A DNA stretch of 8,136 bases from Desulfobulbus sp. (lineage in GTDB: Bacteria > Desulfobacterota > Desulfobulbia > Desulfobulbales > Desulfobulbaceae), in assembly GCA_030602145.1 (NCBI GenBank), contig JAUWAH010000087.1, positions 1 through 8,136 of the forward strand, read 5' to 3'. Positions within the stretch are counted from its first letter, which is position 1; each line of letters starts with the position of its first letter. The translations under genes were made by a program, and so were the position numbers. Under the pieces are notes generated by a model, which saw only the letters and a list, made by a program, of their open reading frames with translations, did not search any database and was not told where the DNA came from. This document shows, in pieces, positions 1 through 5,782 of the stretch.

Positions 1-1386
1 GTGGACATGAACTACGCCGCCGAAGAACGACGGGAACCGGTCGCCGTCTGGCAGGCGGAGATGCACGGGGTCAGGGTCTTCCTCCTCGAGGCGGATCGGT
101 TTGCCGCCAAGCGAGCAGTCTACACCTATACGGAGGAGGACGAACAGGAGGTTGCCTGGCAGCGTACAGGAGGCGGGCATTTCGACTACTTTGCCATGAA
201 TATCCTGCTGCAAAAAGGTGCCCTTGATCTGATGATCCTGCTGGACGAACACCCCGATGTTATCCATTGCCACGACGGACATGCCGCGACCCTGCCTGCG
301 ATGATGCGTGAAAACAGCGGGTATCGTCCTTATTTTCGCCATACCGGGGCGGTGGTCACCATCCACAACGCCGGCGTCGGGTATCACCAGGAAGTGGCCG
401 ACCTGGCTTTTGCCCATGCCATCACCGGGCTGCCGAATCGGGTGATCAAGCGGAGCCGGTTGGCGGAGAGTTTCGATCCATTTGTGGCTGCTTCCGACTA
501 CGCCGTGCTCAACACGGTGAGTGAGCAGTATGCCCGAGAGTTGCAAAAGACCTCGGAGGATGTCCGCACCGGTTGGCTCGGGCACACCCTGGTGGAGCGA
601 GGGGTCACCCTGGCCGGCGTGACCAACGGTATTGATCCCGCGGCCTTTGACCCCCGCTTTCCCGACCCATTGGGTCTGGCGGCCGGATACGATGTTCTGG
701 GCGGCGACCTGGAAGGCAAACAGGTGTGCAAGCGGACCCTGCTGGCAGCCATCACCGAGCGCGGGTCTTGGTCCCAGGTCAAGCAGCATGGCGGGTTGGA
801 TCCTTCTCCGGCCCTGCCGCTGTGCACCTTCATCGGCCGCCTGACCGAACAAAAAGGTGTCGATGTGCTGATCCAGGCCCTCCATCAGTTGTTGTCCCGG
901 GAACAGGGGGTGCAGTTTCTTGTCCTGGGCTCGGGTGATCGAACCTTTGAGCGGGATCTTGAACAGGTGACCAGTTTCTATCCCGGCAGGGTCTGTTTCC
1001 TCAAGGGGTTTGATCCTCTGCTCGCCAACCATGTCTATGCCGCCGGAGACTTTTTTTTGATTCCATCGCGATACGAGCCGTGCGGCCTCACCGACTATAT
1101 TGCCCAATTATTGGGGAATGTGCCGATCGTTCATCGTGTGGGGGGGTTGGTCAAGGTGATCAACGGCGAGACAGGTTTTTCCTACAGTGGCAACGAGCCG
1201 CCACGTCTGGTGGAGGCGATTGGTCAAGCGTTGCGGGTGTACAGACATCACCCGCATACGCTCCGTTCGATGCAGATGGCCGCTGTCGATCGGATTCTTC
1301 GCCACCACACCTGGGAAAGGGTCATGGCAGCCTATCTTTCTCTGTATCGTCAGGCGATGATCAAGGGAGGAAACGAAGGGCCATGA
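1..1386 (+). CDS. glgA: Glycogen synthase (GT5 family), 5'-truncated by window edge
   Basis: This enzyme transfers glucose from ADP- or UDP-glucose to the non-reducing end of an alpha-1,4-glucan in the cytoplasm. The visible 461 residues cover most of a GT-B fold. The N-terminal Rossmann domain contains HCHDGHAA (residues 89-96) and TIHNAG (120-125). A VTNGID motif (208-212) and a GK..CK segment (239-244) mark the linker. The C-terminal domain has FIGRLTEQKG (277-286), LGSGD (309-313) and the donor/catalytic loop SRYEPCGL (356-363). The KxGGL segment that begins GT5 enzymes is absent, so roughly the first 80-90 residues lie upstream of the window and the GTG at base 1 is not the true start. 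The loop after EPCGL (TDYIAQLLGN, then GGLVKVING) departs from the usual GLxQ...YGxxP...GGLxDTV pattern. The donor or primer may therefore differ, but membership of GT5 looks secure. Its TGA stop overlaps the ATG of the next gene, implying translational coupling. Confidence 0.92.
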   Translation: MDMNYAAEERREPVAVWQAEMHGVRVFLLEADRFAAKRAVYTYTEEDEQEVAWQRTGGGHFDYFAMNILLQKGALDLMILLDEHPDVIHCHDGHAATLPAMMRENSGYRPYFRHTGAVVTIHNAGVGYHQEVADLAFAHAITGLPNRVIKRSRLAESFDPFVAASDYAVLNTVSEQYARELQKTSEDVRTGWLGHTLVERGVTLAGVTNGIDPAAFDPRFPDPLGLAAGYDVLGGDLEGKQVCKRTLLAAITERGSWSQVKQHGGLDPSPALPLCTFIGRLTEQKGVDVLIQALHQLLSREQGVQFLVLGSGDRTFERDLEQVTSFYPGRVCFLKGFDPLLANHVYAAGDFFLIPSRYEPCGLTDYIAQLLGNVPIVHRVGGLVKVINGETGFSYSGNEPPRLVEAIGQALRVYRHHPHTLRSMQMAAVDRILRHHTWERVMAAYLSLYRQAMIKGGNEGP

Positions 1387-2309
1387 CCATGGCCATGGGG
1401 CAGGGACACGCTCCGAGCGCACCGGACGATGCCAAGGTGGATTGGTTTTCCGGGCGGCGAGACTATTTCATCCGCCAGGCGATCAATGATATCCTCGACC
1501 TGATTGTTTGGTTTCAGCGGATATACGCCCTGTATCGAGACAGGTGCCTGTCCGGGCAAGCGGAGGAGAACGATGCTTATGATGCGACCTGGCGGGCGGT
1601 GCGTGTTGAATTGCTGCACCAAGTGACATGCATGGTGGGCACGGAGGATGGCAATGGCCGTCTTTGGCGCCTGAAGGATCTCTGCCATCGAATCTGGCCG
1701 CAATCCAGTCTGGAACATGCAATGCACGGCATGCTGCTTGACTGGACGGTGGGCTCGTTGTTCCATGAATGCCTGAAACTCAAGGAAACACTCTATCTTC
1801 TGGAAAACTACGGTGCTCGCACCGTGGCCGTCGACACCTTGACAAATCGTATCGGCGTCCAGGAAGCGGGCGCTGATGATGCGATCCGCAATGTGCGGGC
1901 TCTGATTGGCCAGATCATGGAAGATGTCGGCCGACAGATGGAACGGGTTGGCTTTCTGTTCAGCCAGGTCAATTTCCTGGTACGGGCCATGCTGCCCACC
2001 CTGATGGTCAACGGGCTGGTTGTCCGCCTGCTGGTGGAGAAGGAGGATGTCCTCTGCGAACTTTGGGGAGAAACCCTTGAAGAAATCTTTGACGGTCTCT
2101 TCGGTGGCGACGTGGCAGTTGGTTTCTGTCAGGCGGGGTGGAGTTTTTTTGAGGGGCAATGGTATCAAGAGGCGCGACAACTCTATCAAAGGGCTCTGCG
2201 CAACAATCCGAACTGCCATGAGGCCTTGGTGAAGGGAGCGCATCTCAATGCGCTCCTGATGGAGCGTTTGGGTGATGGGCGAACAGGAAATCAGACACAC
2301 AATCCCTAA
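1383..2309 (+). CDS. Uncharacterised alpha-helical protein with one TPR-like repeat, between glgA and gap
   Basis: I do not recognise this 308-residue protein. It has no signal peptide or clear membrane span and is rich in Leu, Glu, Arg and aromatic residues, consistent with a soluble, mostly helical fold. Residues about 247-283 (GWSFFEGQWYQEARQLYQRA, then LRNNPNCHEAL) look like one tetratricopeptide-type helix pair, suggesting a protein-protein contact. Three in-frame ATGs sit at 1383, 1389 and 1395. I chose 1383 because it gives an ATGA overlap with the glgA stop, with AGGGAGG ending 12 bases upstream. The ATG at 1389 is also possible, with GAAGGG 8 bases upstream. Frame and length are clean to the TAA. 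Position between glycogen synthase and GAPDH in one transcription unit suggests a link to carbon storage or sugar metabolism. That link is inference only, and no catalytic motif is visible. Confidence 0.83.
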   Translation: MTMAMGQGHAPSAPDDAKVDWFSGRRDYFIRQAINDILDLIVWFQRIYALYRDRCLSGQAEENDAYDATWRAVRVELLHQVTCMVGTEDGNGRLWRLKDLCHRIWPQSSLEHAMHGMLLDWTVGSLFHECLKLKETLYLLENYGARTVAVDTLTNRIGVQEAGADDAIRNVRALIGQIMEDVGRQMERVGFLFSQVNFLVRAMLPTLMVNGLVVRLLVEKEDVLCELWGETLEEIFDGLFGGDVAVGFCQAGWSFFEGQWYQEARQLYQRALRNNPNCHEALVKGAHLNALLMERLGDGRTGNQTHNP

Positions 2310-2317
2310 ATATTGAC

Positions 2318-2324
2318 AAAGGAG
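2318..2324 (+). promoter_or_regulatory. Ribosome binding site that fixes the gap start
   Basis: AAAGGAG lies 9 bases before the ATG at 2334. An in-frame TTG at 2313 would add seven residues (TKEYQA region) but lies upstream of this Shine-Dalgarno. The family begins with a short stretch before the GINGFGRIGR motif, so 2334 is preferred. Confidence 0.8.
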
Positions 2325-2333
2325 TATCAAGCC

Positions 2334-3338
2334 ATGGCAATCAAAGTGGGTATCAACGGATTCGGCAGAATCGGCAGAAACATTTTTCGGGCCTTGGCAA
2401 AGGATCCGGCCTTCGCCGATATTGAGATCGTCGGCATCAACGACCTCACCGATGTGAAAACCATTGCCCATCTGGTCAAATACGATTCCATCATGGGCCG
2501 TTCCACGCAGGAGGTGGCGGTTGGCGACAACGGTATTGTCGTCGACGGCCGCCCCATCCCCATCACCAGCTTTCGTAAACCCGCGGAAATTCCCTGGGCA
2601 AGCCTCGGTGCCGAATATGTGCTCGAGTGCACAGGCTTGTTTTGCGACATGGAGTCGGCCAAGGCCCATATTGACGCCGGTGCCAGTAAGGTGATCATCT
2701 CGGCTCCGGCCAAGGGGGAAGTGAAAACCATCGTCATGGGGGTGAACGAGGACGAGTATGACCCCACCCTGCACCACATTGTCTCCAATGCATCCTGCAC
2801 GACCAATTGCCTGGCACCTGTTGCCCAGGTCATTCTAGATAACTTCGGTATCCGGAGGGGGTTGATGACCACGGTGCATGCGTACACCGGTGACCAGCGA
2901 CTGCTCGATTTTCCCCATTCGGATCTGCGGCGGGCCAGGGCCGCAGCCATGTCGATGGTCCCCACCAAAACCGGGGCTGCGGCTGCCGTGGCCCTGGTCA
3001 TTCCCGAATTGAAAAACAAATTTGACGGGCTGGCGGTCCGCGTTCCGACCCCGGATGTCTCGCTGGTCGATGTGGTTATTGAAGTGGAGCGGGAAACAAC
3101 CGTGACGGAGGTCAACAAGGCACTGGCCGCGGCCGCCAATCGTTATCTGGGCTACACGGAAGAACCTCTGGTTTCCATCGATTTCCAGGGAGACCCCCAT
3201 TCGTCGATCATTGACGGCCTGTGCACCAGGGTGCTGGGTACATCGGTCAAGATCATGAGTTGGTATGATAACGAATGGGGTTACTCCAACCGCATGCTGG
3301 ATTTAGTGCTTCATATGGAGGCGAACAAGCCGTTGTAA
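2334..3338 (+). CDS. gap: Type I glyceraldehyde-3-phosphate dehydrogenase
   Basis: This enzyme interconverts glyceraldehyde 3-phosphate and 1,3-bisphosphoglycerate with NAD(H) in glycolysis and gluconeogenesis. The cytosolic enzyme is normally a tetramer. The 334-residue product has the usual family length. It shows the nucleotide-binding GINGFGRIGR (residues 6-15), the catalytic SNASCTTNC with Cys155, and HAYTGDQ with the base His182. It also has the phosphate-binding and S-loop stretch around RRARAAAMSMVPTKTGAA, the RVPTPDVSLVD motif and the C-terminal WYDNEWGYSNR. Asn36-Asp37 after the second strand (VGINDLTD) points to NAD rather than NADP preference. The gene follows the upstream unknown gene by 24 bases with its own strong Shine-Dalgarno and is followed by a terminator, so it is probably the last gene of the glgA operon. 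I cannot tell from sequence whether it serves the glycolytic or the gluconeogenic direction. Confidence 0.98.
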   Translation: MAIKVGINGFGRIGRNIFRALAKDPAFADIEIVGINDLTDVKTIAHLVKYDSIMGRSTQEVAVGDNGIVVDGRPIPITSFRKPAEIPWASLGAEYVLECTGLFCDMESAKAHIDAGASKVIISAPAKGEVKTIVMGVNEDEYDPTLHHIVSNASCTTNCLAPVAQVILDNFGIRRGLMTTVHAYTGDQRLLDFPHSDLRRARAAAMSMVPTKTGAAAAVALVIPELKNKFDGLAVRVPTPDVSLVDVVIEVERETTVTEVNKALAAAANRYLGYTEEPLVSIDFQGDPHSSIIDGLCTRVLGTSVKIMSWYDNEWGYSNRMLDLVLHMEANKPL

Positions 3339-3372
3339 ACAAACGGTTTTGTCTTGTTGGTGTGGAATGCGG

Positions 3373-3416
3373 GGGGCGGTTTGTCTGAGGAGCGGCTGGC
3401 TGCCCCTTGTTTTTTT
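3373..3416 (+). terminator. Rho-independent terminator after gap
   Basis: GGGGCGGT (3373-3380) pairs with GGCTGCCCC (ending 3406) through a GC-rich stem containing a few G-U pairs. The loop is about 16 bases, and TTGTTTTTTT (3407-3416) follows at once. It begins 34 bases after the gap stop, a normal place for the end of the glgA-unknown-gap transcript. Confidence 0.7.
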
Positions 3417-3421
3417 GAGAG

Positions 3422-3487
3422 CTAAAAAAAGAAAAACCGGTTCGTTTCGTGGGCAACCTCGCGATTGGTCCGAAACAAACCGGTTTT
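3422..3487 (-). terminator. Long hairpin with T tract terminating the minus-strand zinc protein gene
   Basis: Arms 3433-3449 and 3471-3487 are inverted repeats matching at 16 of 17 positions around a 21-base loop. Read on the minus strand, the hairpin runs directly into a T-rich tract (complement of 3422-3436), the classic intrinsic terminator layout. On the plus strand only four T residues follow, so it should act mainly leftward. It faces the gap terminator, and the two together insulate convergent transcripts. Confidence 0.72.
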
Positions 3488-3506
3488 GAAGGAGGCAGGA
3501 GCGTTC

Positions 3507-3538
3507 GCCGGACAAACCCTGTGGGGGCAGGATCCGGC
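3507..3538. other. Two-part hairpin just downstream of the small zinc protein gene
   Basis: GCCGGA (3507-3512) pairs with TCCGGC (3533-3538). Inside it CCTG (3518-3521) pairs with CAGG (3528-3531). No T tract follows on either strand, so it is not a terminator by itself. It lies about 20 bases past the minus-strand stop at 3560 and could stabilise the 3' end of that short mRNA. The role is inferred. Confidence 0.35.
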
Positions 3539-3559
3539 AAGGAAATACATCTCTACCCT

Positions 3560-3730
3560 TTAGTCGATATACCCGGTTCCTTTGCAGGTCGGACATTTCT
3601 GGTCAGGGGTGCAAACCTGTCCGTCCGGGGTTTTTCCTTGCCATTCACTACTGGTTTCGCACACGCCATCGATGACGCCTTTGCCATTACAGGTCGGACA
3701 AACCTTTTTTCCTTTTGCCTCGTCAGCCAT
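3560..3730 (-). CDS. Small double CxxCxGxG zinc-binding protein (56 aa)
   Basis: This short gene encodes 56 residues beginning MADEAKGKK and ending GTGYID. It contains two near-identical motifs, VCPTCNGKGVID (residues 10-21) and KCPTCKGTGYID (45-56). Each matches the CxxCxGxG zinc knuckle of the DnaJ cysteine-rich domain. Two further cysteines (24 and 40) lie in the linker, giving six in all. DnaJ needs four such motifs. Two are enough to build one zinc site, as in small DnaJ-central-domain-like proteins. GGAGG stands 5 bases before the ATG, and a plausible promoter and a strong downstream terminator flank the gene. The frame is uninterrupted and the motif repetition is very unlikely by chance. 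Likely roles are thiol/zinc binding, a chaperone accessory or nucleic-acid contact, but none can be assigned. It is probably monocistronic. Confidence 0.85.
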   Translation of the reverse strand: MADEAKGKKVCPTCNGKGVIDGVCETSSEWQGKTPDGQVCTPDQKCPTCKGTGYID

Positions 3731-3735
3731 CGTAA

Positions 3736-3740
3736 CCTCC
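3736..3740 (-). promoter_or_regulatory. Shine-Dalgarno of the small zinc protein gene
   Basis: Read on the minus strand, GGAGG stands 5 bases before the ATG at 3730. It supports this short frame as a translated gene and fixes its start. Confidence 0.75.
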
Positions 3741-3776
3741 GTTGAATGAGTAGAATTCTAAAGAATATGATTTGCC

Positions 3777-3804
3777 ACTATAAATCAATATAGGAAAAAA
3801 TCAA
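3777..3804 (-). promoter_or_regulatory. Candidate sigma-70 promoter for the small zinc protein gene
   Basis: On the minus strand TTGATT (3804-3799) and TATAGT (3782-3777) are separated by 16 bases, within an AT-rich patch that contrasts with the GC-rich surroundings. Transcription would start near 3770, leaving a leader of roughly 40 bases before the ATG at 3730. Other AT-rich hexamers nearby could serve as the -10, so exact boxes are tentative. Confidence 0.4.
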
Positions 3805-4042
3805 CGTGTTCGAGGTAGGGCCATCGTTGAATGACCTGCGAAATCACCAGTACCCGCCGGGGGTAATGGGCCCCACAAAATCCTGTCGGGGAGAAGGGAG
3901 CGGGGATGTTCAACCCGTATTCGCCGGTGGGCTATTCTGCGTATCTTTGCTTGGAGCCTGAATGGGGCAGGGCGCTGTTGGACCGAACGGCAGATTTTTC
4001 GCATGCGAAAACCAGGAGGGCTGCCTTCACCTGCTCCGCCGG
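3805..4042. other. Intergenic stretch between the ParB-like gene and the small zinc gene promoter
   Basis: No convincing gene is seen here. It contains the 16-bp palindrome described separately and one half-site-like TGCGAAA at 3837-3843. A purine-rich Shine-Dalgarno-like stretch at 3891-3905 precedes an ATG at 3906. The plus-strand frame from that ATG runs into the antisense of the ParB-like gene and shows no family features. No T-rich terminator for the ParB-like gene is evident, so leftward transcripts may read into this stretch. Confidence 0.5.
3996..4011. promoter_or_regulatory. Perfect 16-bp palindrome, candidate binding site of the ParB-like protein
   Basis: TTTTCGCATGCGAAAA is its own reverse complement over all 16 bases. 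It is nested inside a wider GGCAG (3989-3993) / CTGCC (4021-4025) inverted pair. It begins 31 bases past the end of the ParB-like gene. Its TTTC...GAAA arms resemble those of the 16-bp bacterial parS site, but the centre is GCATGC rather than ACGT. No T tract follows on the minus strand, so a protein-binding site is more likely than a terminator. The binding protein is inferred. Confidence 0.45.
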
Positions 4043-5782
4043 CTACTTCGGTTTGGTCAGTTCATCAAATAGATCCCCCTGTTCTAGGGCAGCGCACACT
4101 CGCTTAAGTGTTTCAACGGTTTTTCCCCGTTTAATACGGAACTGCACAGTCAGCTCGTCCCGGTTGTCGGGGGAGGTCGAAACGACATTGAAGTCCTTCT
4201 TGCTGGCCTTTGAGCCGAAATAGTGGGTCCTGATGGCCTCCACCCTGTTTTCTATTCCGGTTCTATTCGGCTCCGGTTTCGGTTGGTTATGGGCGCGCAG
4301 CAGTCTGATCAGTGTGTCTGGCGGCTGCGGGGCCCCGATTGCCCTGGCCAGGGCTTGCTGAACCTTCTGATGGGCAATGGCCTCGTGCAGGTTCGCGGCC
4401 ACGGATTCGAGCAGGGTGAGGATTTGTGTCAATTGCGGCCTGGTCGGCGCCAGCGGTTTGATGATGTTCAGGTAGAGACTGTCGCGGTCCTTGCTGTCTT
4501 TGATGGGGGCCAATAATTCGGAGGCAATCGAAAACTGTAATTTTTCGTTGATCACGTCCGAGATGATTTCCGGCGACTCGCCGCGAAGTCGAATCTGGTT
4601 GACCTTCCTGTACTTGTGAATGGTGGTGTGCGATACTTTCTGGCCTGGCCTGCCAATGCCGAGCGTTGCCCCGAACTGTTCGGCCAGTTCGGCGTTGTTC
4701 AAACCGAGGGACTGGCTGGCAGATTCAAGGAAATTCCCGATTTCGATGGGGTTGAGGTTGCGTCGTTTGGTGTTTTCCGCCAGCGAGATATTGAAGAAAT
4801 CTTCCGGGGAAAAATCGGCCTCCTGATAGACCTTGGCTTCAACCGTTGGCCTGTCGAGCCGCTTCAAGGCTTGAAACCGTCTGAATCCGCAAAGGATCTT
4901 GTAACGGCCGTCCTCCTTTTTCAGCAGGACCAAGGGGTGCAACAACCCGTTGCGTTCGATCGACCCCGCCAGTTCATCAATATAGGATTCGCGGAGCAGG
5001 TCGTCATACCGTTTGTCACCGGGTAAACGGAAAATAAAGCGGAGATCTTCGGCGCTTGTGGTGTCGATGTTGTTGATGTCGATGGTACGGACCAGAGACA
5101 TGGTCACACTGAATGGGTTCAAGGCAGAGGCCAGTAGATGGGCGACGGTGTCGGCGGTCTGCGGTTGACTGACAAGGTCGGGACGGACAGAGATGAGCAG
5201 GGAGCGGACTTCAGGATCGTGCCATTCTGCCAACACCTGTTTCTGCTTGAACAACTGATTGAGGTGGTACTCTTCCCTGCCGCAATGGGGCGAGTCGACC
5301 GGTGCGGTGGCGGTGCTGAGGTGCTGATCCTCGATGGCCATCCTGATTTTTGTCAGCAGCGACGGCGACAGGGTCGGTCGGTGCGGCGCCGCTGTGGACG
5401 CCCGTTCTCCTTGGCCGTAGCCGAAGAGCAGCACGTCCTCCTGCTGCTCGTGTTCGGGCAGGGGCTGAAAAATCAGGATGAGCGGCAGCAGTCCGTTGGC
5501 GACGATCTCGTCCTTGAAGGCCTTGATCGGCAGGAGAAACCCATCCCGCACCTTGGGGCGGGTCAGGATGGCGTGCACATCGCACAAATCCATGATCTCC
5601 CGTTTGTACTTGGTGTTGACCACGGCATAGGAGGCAAGCCGCTCAGCCAGCTTCAAGACCATTTCCGCCAGGTAATTGCCTGGCTCTCCGCCGGAAGCGG
5701 CGTTGTACCCGTCGGCGACGACAAGGAGGAGATTAGTGCCGCCGAGAAGACGATGGATGGTTTGGGGCGGGGACTTTCTCAT
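4043..5782 (-). CDS. ParB/Spo0J-like protein with long N-terminal extension
   Basis: From the chosen start the product has 579 residues, about twice a normal ParB. Residues about 232-350 form a ParB/sulfiredoxin-type nucleotide-binding domain. It shows IDELAGSIERNGLLHPLVLL (268-287), a GFRRFQA box (299-305) and ENTKRRNLNPIE (336-347, the ENxxR phosphate motif). A helix-turn-helix region follows at about 361-397 (NNAELAEQFG, then SHTTIHKYRK). The remaining residues form a predicted helical tail with no recognised fold. The GERR glutamate used for CTP hydrolysis in ParB is Phe300 here. Residues 1-230 are not recognised; the stretch with GGEPGNYLAE and YAVVNTKYKRE faintly recalls N-formylglutamate amidohydrolase-like proteins. 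ATG 5782 was chosen over ATG 5800 for its fit to a natural N-terminus. Neither has a clear Shine-Dalgarno, consistent with translational coupling to the overlapping upstream gene. A chromosome-segregation role is not established, since no ParA is nearby. Confidence 0.88.
   Translation of the reverse strand: MRKSPPQTIHRLLGGTNLLLVVADGYNAASGGEPGNYLAEMVLKLAERLASYAVVNTKYKREIMDLCDVHAILTRPKVRDGFLLPIKAFKDEIVANGLLPLILIFQPLPEHEQQEDVLLFGYGQGERASTAAPHRPTLSPSLLTKIRMAIEDQHLSTATAPVDSPHCGREEYHLNQLFKQKQVLAEWHDPEVRSLLISVRPDLVSQPQTADTVAHLLASALNPFSVTMSLVRTIDINNIDTTSAEDLRFIFRLPGDKRYDDLLRESYIDELAGSIERNGLLHPLVLLKKEDGRYKILCGFRRFQALKRLDRPTVEAKVYQEADFSPEDFFNISLAENTKRRNLNPIEIGNFLESASQSLGLNNAELAEQFGATLGIGRPGQKVSHTTIHKYRKVNQIRLRGESPEIISDVINEKLQFSIASELLAPIKDSKDRDSLYLNIIKPLAPTRPQLTQILTLLESVAANLHEAIAHQKVQQALARAIGAPQPPDTLIRLLRAHNQPKPEPNRTGIENRVEAIRTHYFGSKASKKDFNVVSTSPDNRDELTVQFRIKRGKTVETLKRVCAALEQGDLFDELTKPK

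Noticed and set aside
2313..2318. TTGACA resembling a -35 box just before gap
   Set aside because: No -10 element occurs at the right distance (the bases there are the gap start). The gene is better explained as part of the upstream operon.
1350..2777. Minus-strand open frame of 475 codons opposite the unknown gene and the start of gap
   Set aside because: It lies wholly antisense to genes with clear signals and its protein is rich in His, Gln and Pro without any domain. This is typical of a shadow frame in GC-rich DNA.
3801..4004. Minus-strand frame of 67 codons starting within the palindrome
   Set aside because: It is basic and Pro/Arg-rich with no ribosome binding site and no motif. It is probably noncoding intergenic sequence.
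3996..4025. Palindrome region as an intrinsic terminator of the ParB-like gene
   Set aside because: The stem is AT-rich at its outer arms and is not followed by a T tract on the minus strand, so it does not fit a rho-independent terminator.
3906..4223. Plus-strand frame with a plausible Shine-Dalgarno (GGGAG, 5 bases before ATG 3906)
   Set aside because: More than half is antisense of the ParB-like C-terminus, and the first 45 residues match no family. It might be a chance site or a remnant; evidence is too thin to annotate.
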